Assembly (NCBI RefSeq): GCF_963678875.1
Contig: NZ_OY787456.1
Coordinates: forward strand, 1,736,001-1,800,000
Direction of reading: 5' to 3'
DNA length: 64,000 bases
Source: an uncultured Hyphomonas sp.
Lineage (GTDB): Bacteria > Pseudomonadota > Alphaproteobacteria > Caulobacterales > Hyphomonadaceae
Both the position numbers and the translations under genes were made by a program. Of this stretch, positions 1-8,433 are shown one piece after another (the first letter of the stretch is position 1; every line of letters begins with the position of its first letter). The notes beneath the pieces were generated by a model. The model did no database searches. It saw nothing but the letters and a program-made list of their open reading frames with translations, and was not told the DNA's origin.

Positions 1-897
1 ATGGCTGCTGCGGCTGGGCTCATCGTGACGCTGGAGGATTTCGCGGAGATCAGCCATGTCACGCCGTTGCTCACCCGTATTTATCCGAACGGACCTGCTG
101 ACGTGAACCATTTCCATGCGGCGGGGGGCATGGGCTTCATCGTGCGTGAGCTGCTTGGCGCTGGTCTTCTGAACGGCGAAGCGCAAGGCGTTGCCGGACC
201 AATTTCCGGCTATTCACATGAGCCATTCCTCGATGGCGACGGGGTCTCATGGCGGCCAGCGCCTGAGGAGAGCGGCGACCTGGACATCATTCGTCCTGCA
301 AGCGATCCGTTCTCGCCGGATGGCGGTTTGCGCCTGATGGCCGGGCCGCTCGGCCGCGGCGTGTCCAAGGTTTCCGCCGTGAAGCCCGAGAAGCGCGTGC
401 TGGAGGCGCCCGCCATCGTGTTCGAATCCCAGGAAGCCCTCAAAGAAGCCTTCGAGGCAGGTCGGCTTGACCGGGATTTCATCGCCGTCGTCCGCTTTCA
501 GGGGCCCGCGGCGAATGGCATGCCGGAGCTTCACAGCCTGACGCCGCCGCTCGGTGTGTTGCAGGACCGCGGCTTCAAGGTGGCGCTGGTGACGGACGGA
601 CGCATGTCCGGCGCCAGCGGCAAGGTGCCCTCGGCAATTCATGTCAGCCCGGAAGCCGCACGGGGCGGCCCGCTGGCGCGCGTCCGCGATGGCGATGTCA
701 TTGTGTTCGATGCCGAAAAAGGCACGCTCGACATCAAGGTCGACCCGTCGGAATTTGCGGCACGCGAACCCGCTGAGTTCCGGCCGAACGCCTCTTCGGT
801 TGGGCTGGGCCGCGAAATGTTCTCTTATTTCCGCCAGATGAGCGGAACCGCGGACACGGGCGCCAGCCAGTTCGCCTTTGTAACCGAGGGGGACTGA
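1..897 (+). CDS. edd: Phosphogluconate dehydratase, C-terminal half (5' end outside window)
   Basis: Dehydrates 6-phosphogluconate to 2-keto-3-deoxy-6-phosphogluconate, the first step specific to the Entner-Doudoroff pathway; family members carry an iron-sulfur cluster. About 298 residues are visible against roughly 600 for the family, so this is the C-terminal half. The first codon happens to be ATG, but the reading frame enters from outside and it is almost certainly not the start. The IlvD/Edd family signature is seen as TDGRMSGASGK near residue 198. The neighbouring glk and eda support Edd over the paralogous dihydroxy-acid dehydratase IlvD. Confidence 0.95.
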   Translation: MAAAAGLIVTLEDFAEISHVTPLLTRIYPNGPADVNHFHAAGGMGFIVRELLGAGLLNGEAQGVAGPISGYSHEPFLDGDGVSWRPAPEESGDLDIIRPASDPFSPDGGLRLMAGPLGRGVSKVSAVKPEKRVLEAPAIVFESQEALKEAFEAGRLDRDFIAVVRFQGPAANGMPELHSLTPPLGVLQDRGFKVALVTDGRMSGASGKVPSAIHVSPEAARGGPLARVRDGDVIVFDAEKGTLDIKVDPSEFAAREPAEFRPNASSVGLGREMFSYFRQMSGTADTGASQFAFVTEGD

Positions 898-900
898 TCC

Positions 901-1863
901 TTGAGTGAAGGCATTCTGGTGGGGGATGTCGGCGGGACAAATGTCCGCTTTGCGATCGCCCACCGGCAGGACGGCAGGATTGCCGTCGATCATTTCGAGA
1001 AATTCGCTGGCGACGATTTCGGCCAGTTCGGTGATGTTCTGGCGGCTTACATCGGCCGCACCAACGCGTACGTGAGCCGCGCCTGCTTCGCGCTTGCGGG
1101 GCCTGTGCAGCATGGAGAAGTCACGCTCACCAATCGCGGCTGGCATGTGTCTGAACAACAGCTGCAGCAGACGTTCGGCTTTGAAGACGCGCGACTGATC
1201 AATGACTTCACCGCCATGGCGCGCGCGGTGCCGGAGTTCGAGCGAAACAGCTTCGAGAAAATCCTGCCGGGCGAGCCTGAACCGGAAGCTCCCGTCATTG
1301 TCGCCGGGGCGGGTACAGGGTTCGGCGTTGCGACATTAATCCCTGAATCCGGAGATTGGCACGTGTTGGCCGGGGAGGGTGGCCATATGGCCTTTGCGCC
1401 ACGTACAGACGTTGAGTTCCAGCTGGCGAAAATCCTGCTCCAGAAGTTCGGTTATGTTTCGAATGAGCTGGTTGCATCCGGAACCGGTCTGGCGCCCGTG
1501 CACGAGGCTTTCTGCGAGATATATGGCCGTCCGGTCGAGGATCTCTCGCCCGCCGAAATGCGCCAGCGTGCCGACGCAGGCGACGAGATGTTCCAGAAGC
1601 TGATCCTCGTGCGCGCCTGCACGGTGATGGGCGCGGCCGGGGACCTCGTGCTGGCAAATGGGGCGCGGGGCGGCGTGGTGCTTGCGGGGGGCGTCACAGA
1701 GCGGATCGTTGATTTCCTGCGTACGCCTGAAGCCATGGGACGCTTCCGTGAGCGCGGGCCGATGAGCAGCTTCCTCGAGAACTGCCCCGTCGTATTGATG
1801 CAGGACCCGCAAGCGCCGCTGATTGGTGCGGCAGCCTTTTACGAGCAGGAGCTACGCAAATGA
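901..1863 (+). CDS. glk: Glucokinase
   Basis: Phosphorylates glucose with ATP to glucose 6-phosphate in the cytoplasm, feeding the Entner-Doudoroff enzymes on either side. The 320-residue length fits group A bacterial glucokinases. The N-terminal phosphate-binding GDVGGTNVRFA lies at residues 8-18. LINDFTA near residue 100 carries the likely catalytic Asp. AGAGTGFGVA and EGGHMAFAP follow at about 141 and 160. No ROK zinc-cysteine motif is present. The start is TTG, three bases after the edd stop and preceded by a strong GAGGGGG ribosome-binding site at 886-892. The stop overlaps the eda start by four bases, so edd-glk-eda are probably translationally coupled. Confidence 0.95.
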   Translation: MSEGILVGDVGGTNVRFAIAHRQDGRIAVDHFEKFAGDDFGQFGDVLAAYIGRTNAYVSRACFALAGPVQHGEVTLTNRGWHVSEQQLQQTFGFEDARLINDFTAMARAVPEFERNSFEKILPGEPEPEAPVIVAGAGTGFGVATLIPESGDWHVLAGEGGHMAFAPRTDVEFQLAKILLQKFGYVSNELVASGTGLAPVHEAFCEIYGRPVEDLSPAEMRQRADAGDEMFQKLILVRACTVMGAAGDLVLANGARGGVVLAGGVTERIVDFLRTPEAMGRFRERGPMSSFLENCPVVLMQDPQAPLIGAAAFYEQELRK

Positions 1864-2501
1864 CGTCGTCCCTTACCAACCTGAAGCTCGCGGCCGCCAG
1901 GGCGCCGGTCGTGCCGGTGCTGGTGCTCGGTTCCGTGGAACAGGCGCCGCCGCTGGCGAAGGCGCTGCTGGATGGTGGTTTGACCATTGCAGAAGTCACG
2001 CTTCGGACGCCGGCGGGGATTGGGGCGATTGCGGCGATGAAGGCGGCGGCGCCGGAGCTGCTGGTGGGCGCCGGGACGGTTCTGAACGGCGATGATGTCC
2101 GCAATTCCGTGGAGGCGGGGGCGGACTTCCTCGTCGCGCCGGGCATGAGCCATGGGCTGCTGGCGGCGCTGGGCAAGCACAAACCGCTGATGATCCCCGG
2201 CGTGGCAACGGCCAGCGAAGCGATGAGCCGGCATGAAGAAGGCTTTGAAATGCTGAAGCTTTTTCCGGCCAACATTGCCGGCGGCGTGCCTGCGCTGAAG
2301 GCGCTGGCCGGGCCTTTGCCGCATCTTCAGTTCATGCCGACGGGCGGTGTCAGCGCCGAAAATGCCGGGGAATACCTCGCGTTGTCGAATGTCGTGGCGG
2401 TTGGCGGGTCCTGGATTGCGACCCGGGCGGACGTCGAATCCGGCGATTGGGCAGGCATCTCGCGCAAGGCCAGGGAGGCCCTGAGCGCGATTACCCCATG
2501 A
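1860..2501 (+). CDS. eda: 2-dehydro-3-deoxy-phosphogluconate (KDPG) aldolase
   Basis: Splits KDPG into pyruvate and glyceraldehyde 3-phosphate, completing the Entner-Doudoroff route. The 213-residue class I aldolase keeps the known active-site residues at the same numbers as the E. coli enzyme: E45 and R49 in EVTLRTPAG, and the Schiff-base lysine K133 in LKLFPAN. It overlaps glk by four bases (ATGA). It is the last gene of this operon and ends convergent to purB across a 72-bp repeat-bearing spacer. Confidence 0.97.
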   Translation: MTSSLTNLKLAAARAPVVPVLVLGSVEQAPPLAKALLDGGLTIAEVTLRTPAGIGAIAAMKAAAPELLVGAGTVLNGDDVRNSVEAGADFLVAPGMSHGLLAALGKHKPLMIPGVATASEAMSRHEEGFEMLKLFPANIAGGVPALKALAGPLPHLQFMPTGGVSAENAGEYLALSNVVAVGGSWIATRADVESGDWAGISRKAREALSAITP

Positions 2502-2519
2502 TCATGCCATGACTATAGC

Positions 2520-2569
2520 GGACTAGTCCGGATCGTGCCGGACCAGTACGGACTTCTGCGGACCAGCAG
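2520..2569. repeat. 20-bp direct repeat with perfect palindrome between eda and purB
   Basis: Three tandem, imperfect 20-bp units start at 2520, 2540 and 2560 (the last is partial), each opening with GGAC(T/C)AG. Unit 1 contains the perfect palindrome CGGACTAGTCCG (2519-2530). The array fills the gap between convergent eda and purB, so a role as bidirectional terminator or RNA stem-loop is possible. There is no clear T-tract on either strand. Words from it, such as TAGTCCGG and ATCATG(C/G)CAT, recur in the spacer before rpsB. Confidence 0.6.
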
Positions 2570-2573
2570 ATGA

Positions 2574-3872
2574 CTAGGAACGACCGAAAACGCGCTCGAA
2601 AATCGTGTCGACCTGCTTGAAATGGTAGTCGAGGTCGAACAGGTCCTCGAGCTGCTCCTTCGTCAGCTTCGCCATCACGTCTTCGTCCTGCTGGAGCAGT
2701 TCCAGAAGCGGACCTTCACCGCCCCAGGTCTTCATCGCGTTGCGCTGGACCATGCGGTAGGAATCTTCCCGGCTGTTCCCGGCTTCGACGAGGGCGAGCA
2801 GGACGCGCTGCGAATTGTGCAGGCCGCCCATGGAGTTCAGCGTCTTCAGCATCCGTTCCGGATAGACGACGAGATTTTCGACCACACCGGCGAGGCGGTG
2901 CAGGGCGAAGTCGAGGTGGACGGTTGCGTCCGGGCCGATGCCGCGCTCGACGGAGGAGTGCGAGATGTCGCGCTCATGCCAGAGGGCGACGTTTTCGAGG
3001 GCGGGGGTCACGGCCGAGCGCACGAGGCGGGCAAGGCCGGTCAGGTTCTCGGTCAGCACCGGGTTGCGCTTGTGCGGCATGGCGGACGAGCCCTTCTGGC
3101 CGGCCGAGAAGTATTCCTCGGCTTCCAGCACTTCCGTACGCTGAAGATGGCGCACTTCGGTGGCGAGGCGCTCGATCGACGACGCGATCACGCCCAGCAC
3201 GGCGAAGTACATGGCGTGACGGTCGCGCGGGATGACCTGCGTCGAAACCGGCTCGATGGCGAGGCCCAGCTTCTCGGCAACGTGGGCTTCGATTTTCGGA
3301 TCGATATTGGCGAAGGTACCGACGGCGCCGGAAATGGCGCAGGTGGCGACTTCTTCACGCGCGATCAGCAGGCGGGTGCGGGCGCGCTGGAACTCGGCAT
3401 GGAAGGTGGCGAGTTTCACGCCGAAGGTCGTCGGCTCGGCATGGATGCCGTGGCTGCGTCCGATGGTCGGGGTCAGCTTGTGCTCGAAGGCGCGCTTTTC
3501 GAGGGCGGCGAGCACGCGGTCGATGCCGGTGAGCAGCAGGTCTGCGGCGCGCACCATCTGAACGTTCAGGCAGGTGTCGAGCACGTCGGAGGAGGTCATG
3601 CCGAGGTGGAGGAAGCGGGCAGGCTCGCCGACATGTTCGGCCACATTGGTCAGGAAGGCGATGACGTCATGCTTCACCTCCCGTTCGATCTCGTCGATCC
3701 GGTCCACTTCGAACGCAGCCTTCTCGCGGACGGCGGCCGTGGTGCCTTCCGGGATGATGCCGAGGTTTTCCATGGCTTCCGCGGCGAGTGTCTCGATCTC
3801 GAGCCAGATGCCGAAGCGGGATTCCGGAGACCAGATGTCAGCCATTTCGGGACGGGTATAACGAGGGATCAT
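2574..3872 (-). CDS. purB: Adenylosuccinate lyase
   Basis: Catalyses two eliminations in purine synthesis: SAICAR to AICAR plus fumarate, and adenylosuccinate to AMP plus fumarate. The 432-residue protein belongs to the fumarase/aspartase superfamily. TSSDVLDT lies near residue 95. The catalytic-loop signature GSSAMPHKRNP lies near residue 265, with the serine that acts as general base in the family. The short N-terminus (MIPRYTRPEMADIWSPESRF) is typical of alphaproteobacterial and Bacillus-type PurB. It appears to be transcribed alone, divergent from the repeat-protein gene. Confidence 0.97.
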   Translation of the reverse strand: MIPRYTRPEMADIWSPESRFGIWLEIETLAAEAMENLGIIPEGTTAAVREKAAFEVDRIDEIEREVKHDVIAFLTNVAEHVGEPARFLHLGMTSSDVLDTCLNVQMVRAADLLLTGIDRVLAALEKRAFEHKLTPTIGRSHGIHAEPTTFGVKLATFHAEFQRARTRLLIAREEVATCAISGAVGTFANIDPKIEAHVAEKLGLAIEPVSTQVIPRDRHAMYFAVLGVIASSIERLATEVRHLQRTEVLEAEEYFSAGQKGSSAMPHKRNPVLTENLTGLARLVRSAVTPALENVALWHERDISHSSVERGIGPDATVHLDFALHRLAGVVENLVVYPERMLKTLNSMGGLHNSQRVLLALVEAGNSREDSYRMVQRNAMKTWGGEGPLLELLQQDEDVMAKLTKEQLEDLFDLDYHFKQVDTIFERVFGRS

Positions 3873-4139
3873 GCGCGCATTCCTGACGATTTGGCCTGAC
3901 GAATTGGCCGGATGATTGGGTCGGATTGTTCGGGCCTGACGGGGTGGGCCAGCCTGTTGGCGCCCGTAATACGCCGAACCGCCCGGTTTGCCACCCCCTG
4001 TGACAGGTCGTCCCGGTTGAGGCGAAAAGCGTGGCGGATTGCCGGTCTGGCGAACACGGTGGCCGCGTGTTTCAGGGTGAGGTAGTAAAAGGGGAAGGCC
4101 GTTGCCAGAAAGGAGCGGCTTTCAGGAAGGGGACAAGGC

Positions 4140-5096
4140 ATGAGCAGAATTCTCACCCTGTCGGCGGCCTCGCTGGTGCTGGCTGGTGCTGCGGCAGCGC
4201 AAGGCACGGGGGATTACCCCGCCGATGCCGCGCCGGGGGCCTGCTATGCGCGGGTGCTGATTCCCGAAACCTACGAGATCCAGACCGAACAGGTGCTGGA
4301 CAAGCCCGAGCATACCGAAGCCCGCGTCATACCGGCCACGTTCGAAACCGTGCTGGAACGGGTGATGGTGAAAGAGCAGGCCATGACCTACCGGGTCGTG
4401 CCGCCCGTCTACGAGATCGAAACCGAGCAATTGGTTGTCATGCCGGAGCAGACGGAAACTGTCGTCATTCCAGCAGAATACGAGACCTTTACCGAACAGG
4501 TTCTGGTGCGGCCGTCATACATCACATGGAAGCCGGGCGAAGGCCTGTTCGGCCGCGCGCCGTCCGGTGAGGAGAACGTCACGCTGGCGACGGGTGAAGT
4601 GCTGTGCCGCGTCGAGGTTCCGGCCCAGTACGACACGGTGACACGGACCCGGCTGAAATCGCCTGAACAAGTTGAGACGCGTGTCATTCCGGCCCGTTTC
4701 CGTACGGTGGAGCGCCAGGTGCTGCGTGAGCCGGCCCGCATCGTCGAAGAGCTTGTGCCGGCCGAATACGAAGACGTCGAAGTCCAGCGCCTTGTGACGC
4801 CGGAACAACAGGAGACGATTGTCGTCCCGGCGACCTACAAGACCATCGAAAAACGCACTGTCACAGGCGGCGGAACGGTCGAATGGCGCGAAGTGCTATG
4901 CGATTCCAATGCGACAGAGGCCAGGATTGCCGAAGTTCAGCGGGCGCTGGCCGGAAAGGGCTATGATGTCCAGCCTGACGGCGTTTTCGGCCCCGCAACA
5001 TTGAATGCAATGGAAGACTGGCAGCAAAAGAACGGCCTGCCGGTCGGGTACCTCACCATCGGGACAGTCGAGTCGTTGGGCGTTTCGCCCGACTAG
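4140..5096 (+). CDS. Secreted 23-residue-repeat protein with C-terminal peptidoglycan-binding domain
   Basis: I do not recognise a named family for the whole protein. Residues 1-20 form a signal peptide ending AAAAQ. From residue 41 there are eight units of 23 residues, each beginning (I/V)P-x-x-(Y/F)-(E/D/R/K). Units 1-4 start at 41, 64, 87 and 110; after a 27-residue linker, units 5-8 start at 160, 183, 206 and 229. Each block of four is bordered by a cysteine (C35, C156, C254), the last two within VLC. Residues about 262-314 resemble a PG_binding_1 domain (VQRALAGKGYDVQPDGVFGP). AGGAAGGGG at 4124-4132 supports the start. The protein is probably periplasmic or cell-wall attached. The repeats suggest a beta-rich rod, but the function is unknown. 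Confidence 0.85.
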   Translation: MSRILTLSAASLVLAGAAAAQGTGDYPADAAPGACYARVLIPETYEIQTEQVLDKPEHTEARVIPATFETVLERVMVKEQAMTYRVVPPVYEIETEQLVVMPEQTETVVIPAEYETFTEQVLVRPSYITWKPGEGLFGRAPSGEENVTLATGEVLCRVEVPAQYDTVTRTRLKSPEQVETRVIPARFRTVERQVLREPARIVEELVPAEYEDVEVQRLVTPEQQETIVVPATYKTIEKRTVTGGGTVEWREVLCDSNATEARIAEVQRALAGKGYDVQPDGVFGPATLNAMEDWQQKNGLPVGYLTIGTVESLGVSPD

Positions 5097-5194
5097 AGGA
5101 GATTTGGGGGCAGGAGTGCCTTCCGGACAGGCAGCGATGCCCCTCAGCCGTGACGCACAGCCGCACATATGACCCCGTACTGTGGGCCCGGCGC

Positions 5195-5212
5195 AGACTT
5201 TGAGATAAGTCT
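5195..5212. promoter_or_regulatory. Inverted repeat upstream of nuoA
   Basis: AGACTT-TGAGAT-AAGTCT is a perfect 6+6 inverted repeat with a 6-base spacer. It lies in the 199-bp gap before the nuo operon, about 85 bp upstream of the nuoA start. It could be an operator or part of the nuo promoter region. A weak sigma-70-like pair (TTGCGT at 5236, CTAATC at 5258) follows it. The assignment is tentative because short repeats can arise by chance. Confidence 0.35.
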
Positions 5213-5295
5213 CACCGTTATGTGGCGTGGATGTGTTGCGTGGATGGCAAAACCGTCCTAATCCGGCGCCAGCACAGGCTAGGAGGCCCTCTCTC

Positions 5296-5670
5296 ATGTC
5301 GGACATCGAACGGCTGGCGCTCGACTATCTACCGGTGATCATCTTTCTGGTGCTCGGTGCCGCGATTTCGGGCCTTTTCATCGTTGGCTCGCTTCTGCTG
5401 GCTCCATCCGAACCCGATCCTGAGAAAAACTCCGCCTATGAGTGCGGTTTCAACGCTTTCGACGATGCCCGCATGAAGTTTGACGTCCGGTTCTACCTTG
5501 TCGCCATTCTCTTCATCATCTTCGACCTTGAAGTGGCCTTCCTGTTCCCGTGGGCGATCAGCCTCGGCAAGATCGGCCTGCTTGGCTTCTGGTCGATGGT
5601 CGTCTTCCTGGGCGTCCTGACCGTTGGCTTCATCTACGAATGGCGCCGCGGCGCGCTGGAGTGGGAATAA
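5296..5670 (+). CDS. nuoA: NADH-quinone oxidoreductase subunit A
   Basis: Small membrane subunit of proton-pumping complex I, at the junction between the peripheral and membrane arms. The 124 residues contain three membrane helices (about 10-32, 63-85 and 92-112). The conserved loop YECGFNAFDDARMKFDVRFY sits between helices 1 and 2. An upstream in-frame GTG exists, but ATG with AGGAGG at 5281-5286 nine bases before it is the convincing start. It is the first gene of the nuo operon; its stop overlaps the nuoB start (TAATG). Confidence 0.97.
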   Translation: MSDIERLALDYLPVIIFLVLGAAISGLFIVGSLLLAPSEPDPEKNSAYECGFNAFDDARMKFDVRFYLVAILFIIFDLEVAFLFPWAISLGKIGLLGFWSMVVFLGVLTVGFIYEWRRGALEWE

Positions 5671-6239
5671 TGGCCGAAGACTTCAAGACTTATGCGCTGG
5701 GCGGCGCCCGTTCGGGCGTCGAAGGCGGTTTCAAGCCGGGGCAGGACGATCCGTTCTATACCGGCCTGTCCGACCAACTGGCCGACAAGGGCTATTTCAC
5801 GGCTGCGGCAGATGACCTGATCTCCTGGGCGCGCACGGGCTCGCTGATGTGGATGACTTTCGGTCTTGCCTGCTGCGCCGTGGAAATGATGCATGCCGGT
5901 AACCCGCGCTACGACCTTGAGCGTTTTGGCATGGCGCCGCGCGGTTCACCCCGCCAGTCGGATGTCATGATCGTCGCCGGCACGTTGACCAACAAGATGG
6001 CGCCTGCGCTGCGCAAGGTCTACGACCAGATGCCGGAGCCGCGTTACGTGATCTCGATGGGCAGCTGCGCCAATGGCGGCGGCTACTATCACTACAGCTA
6101 CAGCGTCGTGCGCGGCTGTGACCGGATCGTGCCCGTCGACATCTACATTCCGGGCTGTCCGCCCACCGCTGAGGCTCTCGTGTACGGCTTCCTGCAGCTG
6201 CAGAAGAAGATCCGCCGGGACGGCTCGCTGGAGCGCTAG
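5670..6239 (+). CDS. nuoB: NADH-quinone oxidoreductase subunit B
   Basis: Peripheral-arm subunit that carries the [4Fe-4S] cluster N2, the electron donor to quinone. The 189-residue product has the four cluster cysteines: the adjacent pair C68-C69, C133 (SMGSC) and C163 (PGCPP). The start ATG shares one base with the nuoA stop, which implies translational coupling. A longer in-frame reading from further upstream would overlap nuoA and is not needed. Confidence 0.98.
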   Translation: MAEDFKTYALGGARSGVEGGFKPGQDDPFYTGLSDQLADKGYFTAAADDLISWARTGSLMWMTFGLACCAVEMMHAGNPRYDLERFGMAPRGSPRQSDVMIVAGTLTNKMAPALRKVYDQMPEPRYVISMGSCANGGGYYHYSYSVVRGCDRIVPVDIYIPGCPPTAEALVYGFLQLQKKIRRDGSLER

Positions 6240-6248
6240 GGGAAAGAC

Positions 6249-6881
6249 ATGTTGGACCAGGACGCCATCGACGCCCTCAAGGATCTCGGCGAGCATATCT
6301 CTGCTTCGCGCGCGGATGCGGTGAAGAGCTTCCATATCAATATGGACGAGCTGGTCGTGATGGCCGAGCGCGACCATATCGTGGGCCTGCTGCGGTTCCT
6401 GCGCGAAGACCCGCAATGCGATTTCGAAACGCTGGTGGATATCTGCGGCGTGGACTATCCGGAGCGTAGCGAGCGCTTTGAGGTGGTCTACCACCTGCTG
6501 TCCATGCACCTGAACCACCGCGTGCGGGTGCGCGTGTCGACCGACGAAGACACTGCCGTGCCGAGCGCCTGCGCCGTTTGGCCCGCCGCCAACTGGGTCG
6601 AGCGCGAAGCCTTCGACATGTACGGCATCCAGTTCGCCGATCACCCGGACCTGCGCCGTATCCTCACGGATTATGGCTTTGAGGGCTATCCGCTGCGCAA
6701 GGACTTCCCGCTGACCGGCAATTACGAAGTCCGCTATGACGATCTCGAGAAGAAAGTGGTCTACGAGCCGGTGCAGCTGGTTCAGGAATACCGCAACTTT
6801 GACTTCCTCTCCCCGTGGGAAGGCATGACGTCCCAGATACCAGGTCCGATCCCGGGCGACGAGAAAGCGACGGAGTCGTAA
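6249..6881 (+). CDS. nuoC: NADH-quinone oxidoreductase subunit C
   Basis: The 30-kDa-type subunit of the complex I connecting module. The 210-residue sequence ends with the family signature WVEREAFDMYGIQF and the following YPLRKDFPLTG. It is separate from nuoD, unlike the nuoCD fusion of E. coli. Nine bases separate it from nuoB and four from nuoD. Confidence 0.97.
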   Translation: MLDQDAIDALKDLGEHISASRADAVKSFHINMDELVVMAERDHIVGLLRFLREDPQCDFETLVDICGVDYPERSERFEVVYHLLSMHLNHRVRVRVSTDEDTAVPSACAVWPAANWVEREAFDMYGIQFADHPDLRRILTDYGFEGYPLRKDFPLTGNYEVRYDDLEKKVVYEPVQLVQEYRNFDFLSPWEGMTSQIPGPIPGDEKATES

Positions 6882-6885
6882 GACA

Positions 6886-8091
6886 ATGGCTGACACCGCT
6901 CACATCTCCGAAATGGAAGACCGCAAGTTCACGCTGAACTTCGGGCCCCAGCACCCGGCGGCCCACGGCGTGCTGCGCATGATCCTCGACCTCGACGGCG
7001 AGATCGTCACCCGCGTCGACCCGCACATCGGCCTCCTGCATCGCGGCACCGAGAAGCTGCTGGAATACAAGACGTACCTGCAGGGCATGCCGTATTTCGA
7101 CCGGCTCGATTACTGTGCCCCGATGAACCAGGAACACGCCTGGTGCCTGGCCATCGAGAAACTGCTCGGCATCGAGGCGCCCCGCCGCGGCAGCCTGATC
7201 CGTGTGCTCTATTCCGAGCTTGGCCGCATCATGTCCCACCTGCTGAACATCGGTTCGCAGGTTCTGGACGTCGGCGCGCTGACACCGATCACCTGGGCCT
7301 TCGAGGAGCGCGAGAAGCTCTGCGTCTTCTACGAACGCGCGTCCGGCAGCCGGATGCACGCAGCCTTCTTCCGTCCGGGCGGTGTCCACCAGGACCTGCC
7401 GCAGTCGCTGCTCGACGATATTTCGGAATGGTGCGAGCAATTCCCCGGCAAGCTGGACCAGCTTGAGGGCCTCGTCACCGAGAACCGCATCTTCAAGCAG
7501 CGCAATGTCGACATCGGCATCGTCGACGAGAAGACGATCATGGACTGGGGCTTTTCCGGCGTCATGGTCCGCGGCTCGGGCTATGCCTGGGACCTGCGCC
7601 GTGCGCAGCCTTATGAGTGTTACTCCGAACTCGACTTCAAGATCCCGGTCGGCAAGAACGGCGACAATTACGACCGCTATGTCTGCCGCATGGAAGAGAT
7701 GCGCGAGTCCGTGAAGATCATGCAGCAATGCATCGACATCATGAACCGCGAAGGGCCGGGGCCGGTCCTCCTGAAAGGGTCGAAGGTTTCGCCGCCGCGC
7801 CGCGCCGAAATGAAGAACTCGATGGAAGCGCTGATCCATCACTTCAAGCTGTATACAGAAGGCTTCCACGTTCCGGAAGGCGAGTGCTACGCGGCCATCG
7901 AAGCGCCGAAGGGTGAGTTTGGCGTCTATCTCGTGTCCGATGGCACCAACCGGCCTTACCGCGCCAAGATCCGTGCGCCGGGCTATCCGCACCTCCAGGC
8001 GATGGACCATCTTTGCCAGGGCTATCAGCTGGCCGACGTGTCGGCGATCCTCGGCTCTCTCGACATCGTGTTCGGGGAGATCGACCGGTGA
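6886..8091 (+). CDS. nuoD: NADH-quinone oxidoreductase subunit D
   Basis: The 49-kDa-type subunit that, with NuoB, forms the quinone-binding site; it descends from the large subunit of NiFe hydrogenases and lacks the metal cysteines. The 401 residues include FGPQHPAAHGVLR near residue 20 and HIGLLHRGTEKL near residue 47. The gene's final bases overlap the GTG start of the next gene by four bases. Confidence 0.98.
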   Translation: MADTAHISEMEDRKFTLNFGPQHPAAHGVLRMILDLDGEIVTRVDPHIGLLHRGTEKLLEYKTYLQGMPYFDRLDYCAPMNQEHAWCLAIEKLLGIEAPRRGSLIRVLYSELGRIMSHLLNIGSQVLDVGALTPITWAFEEREKLCVFYERASGSRMHAAFFRPGGVHQDLPQSLLDDISEWCEQFPGKLDQLEGLVTENRIFKQRNVDIGIVDEKTIMDWGFSGVMVRGSGYAWDLRRAQPYECYSELDFKIPVGKNGDNYDRYVCRMEEMRESVKIMQQCIDIMNREGPGPVLLKGSKVSPPRRAEMKNSMEALIHHFKLYTEGFHVPEGECYAAIEAPKGEFGVYLVSDGTNRPYRAKIRAPGYPHLQAMDHLCQGYQLADVSAILGSLDIVFGEIDR

Positions 8092-8432
8092 GCACGTCAT
8101 CCGAACTCGTTCATCACCAGCTGGATGCCTATAACCGGCAGGACATCGAGGCTTTCCTCGCATGTTACACCGAGGACGCCGTGCTTGGCGGCCTCAACGG
8201 TGACATCACGCAGGCCGGCGCCGGGGAAATTCGCGCGCGTCATCTGGAACTGTTTGCGCAGTTTCCGGAAAACAAGGCGACCATCGTCAACGAGATTGAT
8301 CTGGGCTCTACCGTGATCCTCCATGAAAACGTGACGCGGGCGCCGGGCGGGGACCAGTTCGAGGTGGCCGCGATCTACACGATCCGTGACGGCAAGATCG
8401 CGCGTGTCGATTTTGCCCGGGGAGCAGCCTGA
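8088..8432 (+). CDS. SnoaL-like / NTF2-fold protein embedded in nuo operon
   Basis: A 114-residue protein of the NTF2-like fold, seen in LDAYNRQDIEAFLACYTEDA near the start and IYTIRDGKIARVDFARG at the end, as in SnoaL and steroid isomerase-like proteins. The proposed GTG start overlaps the nuoD stop (GTGA). An in-frame start further upstream would run through nuoD and is rejected. Its tight coupling to nuoD means it is co-expressed with complex I. It is not a known complex I subunit, and its ligand cannot be read from the sequence. Confidence 0.85.
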   Translation: MSTSSELVHHQLDAYNRQDIEAFLACYTEDAVLGGLNGDITQAGAGEIRARHLELFAQFPENKATIVNEIDLGSTVILHENVTRAPGGDQFEVAAIYTIRDGKIARVDFARGAA

Positions 8433-8433
8433 C

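Noticed and set aside
2622..3899. 425-codon frame antisense to purB
   Set aside because: Shadow of purB with a Gly/His/Val-rich translation; purB carries catalytic signatures.
3869..4207. 112-codon open frame on the minus strand overlapping purB start by four bases (ATGA)
   Set aside because: The overlap looks like coupling, but the protein has no recognisable composition or domain, no clear ribosome-binding site, and its 5' part lies over the start of the divergent repeat-protein gene.
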